A stretch of 64,000 nucleotides of DNA from Pelagimonas varians (GTDB lineage Bacteria; Pseudomonadota; Alphaproteobacteria; Rhodobacterales; Rhodobacteraceae), in NCBI RefSeq assembly GCF_003208435.1, contig NZ_QKMF01000003.1:310001-374000 (forward strand), in the 5' to 3' direction. Position numbers and translations under genes: made by a program. Below, piece after piece: positions 9,006-19,500 of the stretch. The notes under the pieces are model-generated. The model saw only the letters and a program-made list of their open reading frames with translations. It made no database searches and was not told the DNA's origin. Within the stretch, counting starts at the first letter, position 1. The number at the start of each line of letters is the position of its first letter.

Positions 9006-10505
9006 ATGACCACGCAGACTGCGCTCGACACTGCTGACCAATATGCTTGGTCACAAAAAGTATCCGTATTTGATGCTCAGGGCTTTTTGATTGGCGAGAC
9101 GTTCACTTTTGACGATGGGCGCATTCGGACGTCGACGATCGTGGATGGGGTCAGGGTTGGCTTGAAATGGTCTGACCCGGCGGACGGTTTCGATTGGACC
9201 TCACGTACAAGTGTTTACGACAAGTTGACCGGCCTTTTGACCTTCCAAGGCGTGATGCTGGATAGTGGTGTCCACTTCTCTTCGACCTATAACGGCGGTG
9301 TGATTGCATCGCGGATCACAAGTGACATCAGTGATGCGTTTGCTTGGACCTCCATGGTGCATACCTTCGACAACTTCGGGTGCATTGCCTCGTCATTGGT
9401 GACCTTGGATGACCGGAGAATTGTCTTGACGGATTATGTTGACGGGATCAAATCGCAAAAATTTGTGACAGATGTTGCGGATGGATATTCATGGTCCTCC
9501 AAGATCTATGACTACGATGACACCACAGGAAGCTTGCTGACGATTTCCACGGTTTTTGATGATGGAAGCACGTCTATCCACCAGCCAGCCAGCGGGCCTT
9601 TGGGGCAAATCATCACTTTGCTGGACAGCGCAAATGCTTTCAGCTGGACCAGCCGCGCAACCACTTATGATGCAAGTGGTGCTGTTGTTGCGCAGACAAG
9701 ATTAAATGACGACGGCACTCAATCCATCACTCAGTTTAGCGGTGGAGTTCGCACGCAGGTCACATGGACCGATGGCGATAATGGCCAACCCTGGCATGAA
9801 AAAACCTTCACCTTTGATGCCGGTGGTCGAGTGGCCGGCTCGGACGTAATGATGGACGATGGTCGGCAGATCGTGCAAACCTACCAAGACGGCGTCCGCA
9901 CTATGCGCACGGTGACAGACACCGCGGACATTGCCGGTTGGGCGACTATCACTCAGCAATTTGATAGTGAAGGCCTCATCGCGTCTCGCAGTGTGGTCAG
10001 TGACAATGGCGACGTGACGACCAGAACCTATTCTGGCGGAATTTTGCAAGAAAAGCTCAGGAGCGATGGCCCGGACGCGCATAGCTGGGAGAGTATTCGC
10101 AGCGTCTATGACGGAGACAACGGCGCGCTGCTTTATGTTCACCGGACGTTGGATGATGGCACGCAGACGTTTGTGGATGTGCGCGGAAAAGCGATCATCA
10201 CCGGCGGTACGCAGGCAGGAGTGGTCGAAGACGCAAGTGCAGTGTTGCAGGCAATGGACACAATCGATGTGGTCGCAGGTTATCGCGGTGCCAGCGATTT
10301 TACCGCAATCGCCAGCATCGCGGGCGACAATGGCTATGGCACCTTTACCCTTGGTACTGGTGGCAGCTGGACCTATGAGGCCATCAACAACCAAACTGCC
10401 ATTCAGGGCCTGAACACGGGGGATACGCTGACCGACAGTTTTACCGCCACCACGACGGATGACGTCAGCACCACGGTCACCGTGACAATTGCGGGCACCG
10501 ACTAT
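9006..10505 (+). repeat. Left arm of a ~1.5-kb inverted repeat (shared N-terminal module)
   Basis: This coding segment matches 25195-26690 on the opposite strand. Some parts are almost identical at the DNA level, for example around 9700-9795 against the complement of about 25910-26005. The arms point toward each other across about 14.7 kb. Confidence 0.75.
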
Positions 10506-11201
10506 TTTGACGGACCGGTCTTTGCAGGCGACGTGGTGCAAGCCGTCGGGGCCGCCGGGAGCACCGCCCCCGCCGGTCACTCTCTTGATCTAAACACATT
10601 GTTCACCCATGACGACGGCGAGGCGATGACCTATGCAATCGCTGATCTCCCCGCAGGCCTTACCCTGACAAACGGCATTTTAACCGTCACAGACCACACG
10701 GCGGTTGCATCGGCTGGCGACTACCCCGTCGCAGTCACTGCAACCGACGCAGGTGGCACCAGCATCACCCAATCCCTGTCTCTTGCGGTCGCGGTACACA
10801 ATGATTTTGGCGATGACTTCGGGTTGAACAGTGCGGAAACCGTCGCCGGAACCAGCTTTGGTGACACCATCACGATTGGCAGCGATGCGGGGGGCAACAC
10901 CGGCTCTGTCACTGTGGACGGCGGAGCCGGTGCTGATACCATCACCTTTGGGGATGGCGCGGAAAACCTCAGCATTGATCTGGGCGCAGATGCGGACGTC
11001 GATACGCTCATCTTCCTTGGCACTGTGGAAAACGCGACGATCTCAAACTGGGAACAGGGCGTTGATGTGGTGGATGTGGCAAGCGTGGCCGGATGGACCG
11101 TTAGTGATGATGGCACCGACACCACACTTAGCGATGGCGTAAGCGATATCACTTTTGTCGACACCACAGGCCTGACCGACTTAGGCGACTTTTTGGTCTA
11201 G
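9006..11201 (+). CDS. Secreted repeat protein with VCBS and RTX-like C-terminus (short paralogue of the giant)
   Basis: A 731-aa acidic protein without Cys-rich or Sec signal features. Residues 1 to about 400 are eight degenerate repeats of about 49 residues (pattern D.F.WTSR...YD..G......DDG......GV); then a VCBS domain (about 405-500, with TDSFTATTTDD), a cadherin/Ig-like stretch (about 510-605) and a C-terminal RTX-like calcium-binding region with DGGAGADTITFG. It ends in GDFLV, like the hydrophobic C-terminal tails of type I secretion substrates. ATG 9006 has AAGGA six nt upstream. The first ~500 residues are strikingly similar to the giant protein encoded at 14514-26690. No type I secretion genes are in the window, so a distant exporter is needed. 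Adhesion or matrix function is inferred from architecture only. Confidence 0.8.
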   Translation: MTTQTALDTADQYAWSQKVSVFDAQGFLIGETFTFDDGRIRTSTIVDGVRVGLKWSDPADGFDWTSRTSVYDKLTGLLTFQGVMLDSGVHFSSTYNGGVIASRITSDISDAFAWTSMVHTFDNFGCIASSLVTLDDRRIVLTDYVDGIKSQKFVTDVADGYSWSSKIYDYDDTTGSLLTISTVFDDGSTSIHQPASGPLGQIITLLDSANAFSWTSRATTYDASGAVVAQTRLNDDGTQSITQFSGGVRTQVTWTDGDNGQPWHEKTFTFDAGGRVAGSDVMMDDGRQIVQTYQDGVRTMRTVTDTADIAGWATITQQFDSEGLIASRSVVSDNGDVTTRTYSGGILQEKLRSDGPDAHSWESIRSVYDGDNGALLYVHRTLDDGTQTFVDVRGKAIITGGTQAGVVEDASAVLQAMDTIDVVAGYRGASDFTAIASIAGDNGYGTFTLGTGGSWTYEAINNQTAIQGLNTGDTLTDSFTATTTDDVSTTVTVTIAGTDYFDGPVFAGDVVQAVGAAGSTAPAGHSLDLNTLFTHDDGEAMTYAIADLPAGLTLTNGILTVTDHTAVASAGDYPVAVTATDAGGTSITQSLSLAVAVHNDFGDDFGLNSAETVAGTSFGDTITIGSDAGGNTGSVTVDGGAGADTITFGDGAENLSIDLGADADVDTLIFLGTVENATISNWEQGVDVVDVASVAGWTVSDDGTDTTLSDGVSDITFVDTTGLTDLGDFLV

Positions 11202-11255
11202 GCGTTCATTTGATCGGTTAAGGGTGCATAGCCAAAAATGTGTCGTGTGCACGCA

Positions 11256-11290
11256 GTCAGTCACTCTCCATTTGTTGAAGAGTGGCTGAC
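11256..11290 (+). terminator. Hairpin downstream of the small repeat protein gene
   Basis: Two 12-nt arms (11256-11267 and 11279-11290), 11 of 12 pairs Watson-Crick and one G-U, with an 11-nt loop. No T run follows, so termination may be factor-assisted or the hairpin may only protect the 3' end. Confidence 0.5.
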
Positions 11291-11370
11291 GTGATTCACA
11301 CTATTGATTGCGCCTGTTCCGCGCCCGCGTAAGGATCTCATCCAACCAGACTATTGCCGTATTGGTGCGG

Positions 11371-12405
11371 TCAATCTGCCGGTTGCCCGATTGGGAACCC
11401 GTTCAGGACCAGCTTGCCTTTTGCCTTGCCGCTTTCAAGGATTGCATGAGCCTTTGAAAGGTTAGCCGCATTGATTGTCCCAAGCGTCTGTGTCGCCGTT
11501 GACTTGATGTTGCCGGCGTCGATCAATTCGGCAACTTCATTCAATATATCCCCCTGACGGGCCATATCGCCGGTCCCAAACAGTGATCTTGTGTACATGA
11601 ATTCCCAGTGCACAGAGATCGATTTTGGCTTGAAGGGCATAATGTCGAACTCCGTAGGATCGTCGATCAGGCCGAAACGACCTTGCGGTGTCATCATCTC
11701 ACCAGCCTGTGCCACATAGAGGTTCGAGTGGTTGGTGGAGTAAACGAAATCCACGCTTTTTATGCCCAACGCGTCGAGCTGCGGGCCGAGCGGTTCTGCG
11801 TGATTGATCACATGGTGTGCCCCAAGGTCTCGGACCCAGTCCTGTGTCTCGGGCCGCGACGCCGTGGCGATCACTGTGAGATCTGTCAAAGCTCTTGCAA
11901 GCTGAATGGTGATCGATCCAACCCCACCAGCGCCGCCGATGACCAGAAGCGTGTTTGCTCCGCTTGGCACGGCCTTGCCGACGCACAAACGGTCGAACAG
12001 CATCTCATAGGCCGTCAAGGTCGTTAACGGCAAGGCAGCGGCGGCGGTGGCCGGTATGGATTTTGGTGCAAGACCCGCGATCCTCTCGTCTACCAGATGG
12101 AATTCCGCATTCGTTCCGGATCGATTGATCGCGCCAGCGTACCAAACAATATCGCCTGTTTTGAAAGAGGTCACTGCATCACCTATGGCCTCAACAGTTC
12201 CGACGGCATCCCAACCCAGAACAGCCGGATCGTTGCCCTCAGGGGGGCGCCGCTGGCGGATTTTAGTATCCACCGGATTCACCGAGATAGCCTGCACCTT
12301 GACGAGCAAGTCATGCCCGATTGGCGACGGTTTGTCGGTCTCAAAATCAATCAATGCGTCGGCCCGATCAATCGGGCCGGTTTCTTTATATCCTACAGCT
12401 TTCAT
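11371..12405 (-). CDS. Zinc-binding alcohol dehydrogenase family protein (quinone oxidoreductase-like)
   Basis: Medium-chain dehydrogenase/reductase, 344 aa. N-terminal GroES-like domain (GHDLLVKVQAISVNPVDTK region at about 29-48) and a Rossmann domain with IGGAGGVGS at about residues 157-165. It lacks the full zinc-ligand set of classic alcohol dehydrogenases and fits the NADPH:quinone reductase side of the family. AAGGGA precedes ATG 12405. It lies 24 nt after a quinol-monooxygenase-type gene in the same operon, with a divergent LysR gene beyond, which suggests quinone or electrophile detoxification. Confidence 0.88.
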   Translation of the reverse strand: MKAVGYKETGPIDRADALIDFETDKPSPIGHDLLVKVQAISVNPVDTKIRQRRPPEGNDPAVLGWDAVGTVEAIGDAVTSFKTGDIVWYAGAINRSGTNAEFHLVDERIAGLAPKSIPATAAAALPLTTLTAYEMLFDRLCVGKAVPSGANTLLVIGGAGGVGSITIQLARALTDLTVIATASRPETQDWVRDLGAHHVINHAEPLGPQLDALGIKSVDFVYSTNHSNLYVAQAGEMMTPQGRFGLIDDPTEFDIMPFKPKSISVHWEFMYTRSLFGTGDMARQGDILNEVAELIDAGNIKSTATQTLGTINAANLSKAHAILESGKAKGKLVLNGFPIGQPAD

Positions 12406-12429
12406 GGCGTTGTCCCTTTTCGTTTCAAA

Positions 12430-12720
12430 TCAGCGGATGCTGGTCATCTCATTCAGCGTGAATGCTTCAACCGCACCGTCGGTCGCGGCCATGTAAGCGC
12501 TCAGATGCGGGGCATTCATGTGGGTCTGCCACAACTCTCGGCTTGCCCAGTTTTCATAGAACACAAAATGGGCTGGGTTTTCGTTGTCCTGATGTAGATC
12601 ATAGTTGATGCAGCCTTCTTCGGCCCGTGTAACCTCGACAAGCTTGAGCAACTCGGTCTTCACGAGGTCGATCTTGTCCGGGTTTGCTTTGATGTTGGCG
12701 ACGATGGTGAGCGTGGACAT
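12430..12720 (-). CDS. Putative quinol monooxygenase (ABM / YgiN-like)
   Basis: Small 96-aa ferredoxin-like-fold protein of the antibiotic biosynthesis monooxygenase family. Diagnostic features: an N-terminal beta strand with VANIKANPDK, EEGCINYDLHQD at about residues 35-46, and FYENWASRELWQ THMNAPH toward the middle. Family members oxidise quinols or polyketides without cofactors. ATG 12720 is preceded by AGGGA; the longer frame upstream is not needed. First gene of an operon with the zinc-type dehydrogenase. Confidence 0.88.
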   Translation of the reverse strand: MSTLTIVANIKANPDKIDLVKTELLKLVEVTRAEEGCINYDLHQDNENPAHFVFYENWASRELWQTHMNAPHLSAYMAATDGAVEAFTLNEMTSIR

Positions 12721-12818
12721 TGTTTTGTTCCCTAATGGTGTGTTTCCGTTAGTGTACGTCGCCGCCCTATCGGGATAAATCTTTGTTTGACGAATTGATA
12801 ATCCGGAAAGTCCGAATA

Positions 12819-13766
12819 ATGCTTCTCGACAATCTTCGCTTGTTTTTGACCATCGCAGAGAAAGGCAGCCTTGTTGGCGCGGCCCGCGAGACCGGTCTGT
12901 CCAGCACAACAGTTTCCGAACGGCTCGCTGCACTTGAGACCCATTACGGCGTTGTCCTATTCAATCGAACCACCCGGTCAATCAGCCTGACCGAAGAGGG
13001 CCGTTTGCTTGTCGATGGCGCAAAGAGTGTCCTCAACGAGGTATCGGACCTCGACACGCTTATTCGCCTCGGTGCCGACACGCTTTCCGGTCCTATCCGG
13101 ATCAGCGCTCCAATTGACTTGGGACGCAGCATTGTTGCAGATTTGATCGGAGAGTTCACGGCCCAAAATCCAGCGGTTACGATCGAGCTGTCTTTGTCGG
13201 ATGGCTATGTCGATTTGGTCGGGCAGGGGTTCGATCTGGCCATTCGGTTTGGAAGCATCACAGACACCTCGCTTCGGGTGCGTAGTCTGGGAAGTTATCA
13301 AAGGCTGATATGCGCGTCCCCTGATTATTTGGACATGCACGGGGTGCCTCAAACCCCCGAAGACCTCAAAAGGCACAATTGTCTCGTGATGCGGTTCGGC
13401 GGGACGCTTGATAACGTCTGGGAGTTTGGGTCCAAAGTAGACCGACTGCGGATCCCTGTGAAAGGCAACCGGATCGTGAACGACGGCTCGCTGATCTGCT
13501 CTTGGGCTTTGGCGGGGCACGGGATTGTTTTGAAGTCTGAATTGGATGTCGGGGAGGATGTTCGCTCTGGAAGGCTGGTGTCCTTGCTGGAAGACTACCT
13601 GCCACACCCGAACCCACTTCAAATGATGTTCCCGCCAGCCAGAGCGCAACCCCGGCGGGTGGTGGCGCTGGCAACACTTTTGCATCAGGAAATATCCGCA
13701 AGGCGCAAGGCCGACGGTCGAACCGAGTTAGGAAAAAAACGAAAGCGGGCGCAGCGCAGCCCTTGA
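12819..13766 (+). CDS. LysR family transcriptional regulator of the quinone-detoxification operon
   Basis: A 315-aa LysR protein with HTH in residues about 3-60 (FLTIAEKGSLVGAARETG) and an effector domain including GFDLAIRFG, typical of the CrgA/AaeR-like subgroup that often controls divergent dehydrogenase genes. ATG 12819 has CGGAAAG 8 nt upstream; an earlier in-frame start at 12783 lacks a site. The 98-nt gap to the divergent monooxygenase gene is the natural operator site. The last ~25 residues are unusually basic (RKADGR, GKKRKRAQR), an odd tail that may be read-through into decayed DNA. Confidence 0.88.
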   Translation: MLLDNLRLFLTIAEKGSLVGAARETGLSSTTVSERLAALETHYGVVLFNRTTRSISLTEEGRLLVDGAKSVLNEVSDLDTLIRLGADTLSGPIRISAPIDLGRSIVADLIGEFTAQNPAVTIELSLSDGYVDLVGQGFDLAIRFGSITDTSLRVRSLGSYQRLICASPDYLDMHGVPQTPEDLKRHNCLVMRFGGTLDNVWEFGSKVDRLRIPVKGNRIVNDGSLICSWALAGHGIVLKSELDVGEDVRSGRLVSLLEDYLPHPNPLQMMFPPARAQPRRVVALATLLHQEISARRKADGRTELGKKRKRAQRSP

Positions 13767-14513
13767 TAGGTGTCGCAGCGTGGTTGTTCAGTTCCAGACG
13801 GCCGTGAATGGCTGTTTTCCTCAAACTGAGGTGGCGACCTTGCAGGTACAGCGAAGGTCCTGAGACCGGAGGGCACCTGCATAGCTATACATTTTGGGCT
13901 GATTTGAGCATTTGTCAGAGGCGGTCATGTGTCTGGCCAGTTTGCGCGGATTTGGGCGCTGGCAAGCTTCTGCACCATTCTCTGGCGGGTCTTGCTAACG
14001 CGTTGTTCTTTCTGCTTTTTGGCCGTTTTCGGTATATTGGGTTCGTTGCGGGTCAAAATGGCCCAGACGATCTTTGCCGTCTTGATGGGCAGACGGTCGC
14101 ATTTATTGAAAAAAGTCAGGAGATCTGCGGTCACTTAAGCCGACCGTGGCCGTTATTGCGCCGGTTGGGAGCGATGCTAGGACGTCGGAATCGAGGGCTG
14201 AAATCGACCTGCTGTTCAGCATGCGCCCGACCCTTGGCAGCTGCAGAAACAATAGGCTGATCATCTTCACAGCTTGCAGGATGGATTTTCGGCAAAGTCT
14301 GCCGTCCACAACTGGATCGGGTTTGTCTACGCTTGGAAACCACGTCGAGCGCCCGATAGACGACCGCTCAACGACGCATGCCGTGACCCAGAATAGGCGG
14401 AGCAAGCGGCTTGAAACCTACTCCAGAAGTGTCTTTGCACCGCCCCAAGCCTGTCCGGCAAAGGAAGGCCGCACCAGCCAGAAGGACAGCTTTGGACGCC
14501 AATCAGGGCTGTC
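13767..14513. other. Decayed transposase region between the LysR gene and the giant gene
   Basis: About 750 bp. Only the IS110-like pieces listed separately were recognised. The remaining frames have no nameable similarity. Confidence 0.45.
13925..14200 (-). pseudogene. IS110-family transposase remnant (C-terminal pieces)
   Basis: Two minus-strand fragments in different frames resemble IS110/IS116/IS902 transposases. LASLPTGAITATVG recalls the conserved L..IPG.G..TA motif of the C-terminal domain, and KTAKIVWAILTRNE recalls the near-terminal NK.AR..WA.LTR.E motif. The sequence expected between the two pieces is missing and the frame changes, so this is a dead internally deleted copy. No flanking repeats were found. 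Confidence 0.45.
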
Positions 14514-16560
14514 CTAGAACATGAAATCTGTTTCATCCAGGTCAGCCAGATCAAAGTTCTTCAGAAGGATTGTGTCATCGCCGTCGAGCTGGATCAGGAC
14601 GTCATGCCCCCCGGCTCCTGATCTTGCCGCCTGTGCCACGATCGCTGCGCCATCCGTGAAGCCAAACGCGGATACATCCAGCAGATCTTGTCCTCCGAGC
14701 CCGTCTTCAAAGTCGATGATTGTCGTCATTGAGCCTGAATCGCCAAATACGAATGTATCGTTGCCCGCACCGCCAGACAGCCGGTCCGAACCACCATTGC
14801 CTGTGATCGTATCGTCACCGACGCCGGCAAAGATAACATCCACGGCGGCCGTTCCGGCCATATCATCAGCAAAAATTGTGCCGATCTCTGTTACGGCACC
14901 GGTAAAGTTGCCGCCGTATACAACAAAGCTGGCTCCGGCGCTGGGTGCATCTTCGGACGCAGGATCGACGCCAAACGAAAAGTTGAGGGGCTCTCTAATT
15001 GCCAGCCCGTCAGGCGCCCCGACGATCAGATCGTCAAAGCCATCACCGTTCACGTCCCCGGCAGAGCTAACCGAGGCACCTGTGTAATCCTCTAGCCCAA
15101 TGCCGTTGATGACAAAGCCTCCAACACCTTCCTCGACTTGGGCCAAATCAATTGCCGTGCCATCGGCCTTGCCAAAGACAACAAAGCTGGCCCCGGACAA
15201 ATTGCCATTTGGATCGGCATAAGATGCACCAATGATCAAATCGTCCAGACCGTCGCCATTTACATCTCCGGCAGAACTAACTGACCAGCCAGTCCAATCG
15301 TATTCCTCTTCATCGCTGTTCAGAGTGCCACTGCCGCGAACCATGCCGTTGATGGCAAATCCGCCGCTGTCCCCACTGTAAACTGCATCACTTTTTGAAA
15401 TGTCGGCCAGATCGACAGCGCTGCCATCAGCCTTGCCAAAAACCACATGGCTTGTACCGGACCGCAGCGCAAGTTCCGATCCGCTGCCATGGGGCGAGCC
15501 AATAATCAGGTCGTCAAGCCCGTCACCATTCACGTCACCGGCCGAGCTGACGGAAAAGCCCGTAAGCCCGTCACCACCGTTGATCACAAACCCGCCGTTA
15601 CCTGACCGGATCTCGGATATCTCGACTGTTGCTGAGTCCGTTTTGCCAAAGACGACGTAGCTTTTTCCTTCTGCGTAATCGCCAAAAGGTTCGCCAACAA
15701 TGACATCGTCTAGACCGTCACCATTCACATCGCCCGCTGCGCTGACGGAATAGCCGATCCCTTCATTTGCAATATCACCCTCGATCGCGAACCCGGCAGA
15801 CGTCGATGAAATATCGTCTAGTTGCACGCGGGTTCCTTCGGTTTTTCCGAAGACAACAAAACTTGTGCCGGGATTATAAATCCCTTGCCCCGTGAAAGGA
15901 TTCACATTGGGATCGAGAGTTCTATCTTCGGGCACACCAACGATGACATCATCCAGACCATCACCATTCACATCGCCTGCAGAACTTACAGAATACCCCG
16001 CATTTGTATTGAAATTAACGGTGCCACCGATTGTGATAATGTTGTTTCCATTTTCATCCGGAATAGTAATAGGTCCACTATTGTGGCTTGCCGAAAGGCC
16101 AATGATTTGAAAACCGGAGTCGTTGGCAGGATCGATAACATCGGCTTTGTAGATAGCTCCACCGTCTGCTTTGCCAAAGACAACAAGGCTGGAGACGTCG
16201 CCAGCGTTGACCGCATCGTCACCTGTACCAATGATCAAGTCGTCGAAACCGTCCGCGTTCACATCGCCGGCCGAACTGACCGAAAAACCTGCTCCGGATG
16301 TCCCATGAATCACAAACCCGTTCTGGTTCGAAGATTGTTCGATCTCTGTCAGATCGATTCCAGCGTTGGTCGCCTTACCAAAGACCACATGGCTTTTGCT
16401 GCCCCCTGGGGAGCCAATAATCATATCGTCAAAGCCGTCGCCATTTACATCACCCGCAGAACTAACTGACCAGCCAGACATATCCCCGAGCGAGACGCCA
16501 CTGATCATGAAGCCACGCGTATCGGATTCAAGCTGGAGTTCCGATAATTCAATTGGTGAA
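14514..16560 (-). repeat. Propeller-RTX unit 4 of the giant gene
   Basis: Seven FG-GAP repeats (about residues 3376-3922) followed by the terminal RTX block and secretion tail (about 3923-4058). It is longer than the other units because of inserted loops, including a proline/asparagine-rich one around 16000-16100 and 15890-15930. Confidence 0.75.
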
Positions 16561-19500
16561 ATCGGGCCGCCGATCAAATCAACGCCTGCTTCTATTTCGA
16601 TCTTGGCTTTCCCGTCTGAAAAGACGTTGAATGTGCCTTCGGCGTCGGTGATCTGGGTCTCTACCGCCCAGCCCAACCCGACAAGGGTCACCACATCGCT
16701 GCCGGTTCCCAATATACGCAGGGTATTGCTTTCCCCGGACAGACCCAAAACACTAAGCTTGTCCAATCGCAGCGCATTGCCGCCGCCGTTCAAGTCGATC
16801 CGCTCGACCTCTTGCAGCGCTGTGCGTTTAAACTGCAATAAGTCCAAAGACAAATTGCTGCCGTCCAAACGAAGGGTGTCGGTACCATTGCCACCGTCAA
16901 TCTTCGCAAAATCCAGATCGCTGATTGCGATGACGTCATCACCAGCCCCGCCGCGCAATACATCTGCGCCACCATTGCCAGTGAGCTGATCGTCACCGGT
17001 CCCACCAATCAGCACATCAATCGCGGCCGTGCCGACCAAGTCATCCGCCCCCAGCGTGCCAACTTGCGTTGCCGCGCCGGTGAAATTTCCACCAAAGACC
17101 ACAAAGCTGGACCCGGAGCTGGCACCATTCGGGTCATCCCATTCGGCCCCGATGATTAGATCGTCGAATCCGTCGCCGTTGACGTCACCCGCTGAACTAA
17201 CCGAGTTCCCGGATTTGTCGCCTGCCGAGACACCATTGATGACAAATCCTTTGCTATTTGTCGGATCTTCGACTTCTGCAAGATCGATTGCCACGCCATC
17301 CGTTTTACCAAAGACGACAAAACTTGCACCGGAATCCACGCCATTTGGGTCATCATCACGGGCACCGACGATTAAATCATCAAGCCCGTCGCCATTTATA
17401 TCGCCTGCAGAACTGGCGGACCATCCAAGCCGATCGCCCCCCGAGGCGCCATTGATGACAAAACCTTGGTCGTTTGATGATTTTATGACTTCGCTAAGCT
17501 GGACCACCTCGTCATCAGCTTTGCCGAAGACGACGAAACTCGCGCCCGTTAAGTTGTCGTATGCAGATGCGCCTATGATCAGATCATCAAACCCGTCGCC
17601 GTTTACATCCCCGGCCGAGCTGATCGATGACAACTTGACATAGCCATACTGAACACTAAAGCCCCCACCGGAGCCTTCGCCGACGTCCTGCAGGTTCACA
17701 GCTGCAGTATTCGACTTGCCGAAGACAACGTAATTGTCGTGATAGGGGGCACCGAGTTGATTTCCCGCAATGGCCAGATCGTCGAAACCATCGCCATTCA
17801 CATCGCCAGCAGAACTGACGGCCCAGCCGTACCGGTCACCGGCTGAAACTCCATAGATGGCAAAGCCGCCAATACCGGCCTCAACTTCGGACAATTCGAC
17901 GTCTGTGCCATCTTCTTTACCAAAGACGACAAAACTCGCGCCAGCTCTCGTTCCATTGGCGCTGTTACCAATTACCCCGACGATTACATCATCCAGCCCG
18001 TCGCCATTCACATCACCAGCCGAACTGACGGACCAACCCGCGCCTCCCCCCGCAGAAACCCCATTGATCACAAAACCACTGGTATTCGTTGATTGCTGGA
18101 GCGCGGCCAGATTTACCTCTCCTCCGCCTTCCTTGCCGAAAATCACATAGCCAGCACCATCGCCTTTAACCGGTGCTCCGACGATCAAATCATCAAGCCC
18201 GTCACCATTGACGTCGCCTGCAGAACTGACGGATTCTGCGATTCGCAGGGTCGTGGATGATCCGGTAATCGCAAAACCGCCGGTTCCATCCTTGATTTCA
18301 GACAAATCAACCACTGATCCATCTGCTTTACCGAAGACAACAAAGCCAGCACCAAAGGTTTGATAACGTGGTGCGCCAATGATCACGTCATCCAATCCGT
18401 CACCGTTCACGTCACCCGCACCGCTGACAGAGTAGCCGGTTTCATCTGAGGCCGCGATGCCGTTGATTACGAAGCCACCGTCGTTCGATGGCTCTTGGAT
18501 GTCTGACAGCTCTACCAATGTGATAAGGTCTGGATATACTGGTCCCCCGACCCGGGTCAACGCTTCGCCGATTTCCAAACGGGACAGCCCATTGGTGAAG
18601 ACGTTGAAGGTGCCATCTGCATCGGTGATCTGTCCCGCGGCAAGCCATGGCCCGTCCGCCAAGGTAATCGTGTTACTTCTGTCCCCCAGAACACGCAGCG
18701 TGTTGCTTTCATTTGAAAGGCGCAATACCTCAAGCCCGGTCAATCGTAGGGCATTACTTGCGCCATTCAGGTCAATCCGCTCAATCGATTGCAACGTCGG
18801 ATCTGCGATTTCGGGTAGGTCCAGCAGCATGTTGGTGCCGTCCAGACGCAATGTATCGGTGCCATTTCCGGCATCAATTTTTGTAAAATCCAGATCGCTG
18901 ATCGCGATGACGTCATCTCCGGCACCGGCCCGCAATACATCGGCACCACCGTTGGCACTCAATGTATCGTTGCCGGTTCCACCGATCAAAACATCTGCTT
19001 TTACCGTGCCGATCAAGGCATCCGCGCCGGTCGTTCCGACCTGCGTAGCCGTACCGTTGTATTCCCCGCCGTAAACCACAAAGCTTGTTCCGGCATAAAA
19101 CCCGTTTGTTGGGTCGTTAGGTGCGCCGATGATCAGATCGTCAAATCCGTCACCGTTCACATCCCCTGCCGCGCTGACGGATGATCCGGCGCCCCCCCCT
19201 CTAGCGCCTCCAAAGATAGAGAATCCGCCAGCGCTTGTCGTGAGATCGGCAAGTTCGACTGCGGTGCCATCCGCTTTGCCAAAGACGACATAGCTTGCGC
19301 CAGATTTAAAAGCATTGGTCGCGTCTGACGGCGCACCTATGATCAGATCGTCCAACCCATCGCCGTTCACATCGCCAGCAGAACTGACGGCCCAGCCAGA
19401 TTCGTCTTCGGCAGACTGACCGTTGATGACAAAGCCCCCGTTACCGGCTGCAATTTTCGGAAGGTTGACCTTTGCGTTGTTTGTTTTGCCAAAAACGACA

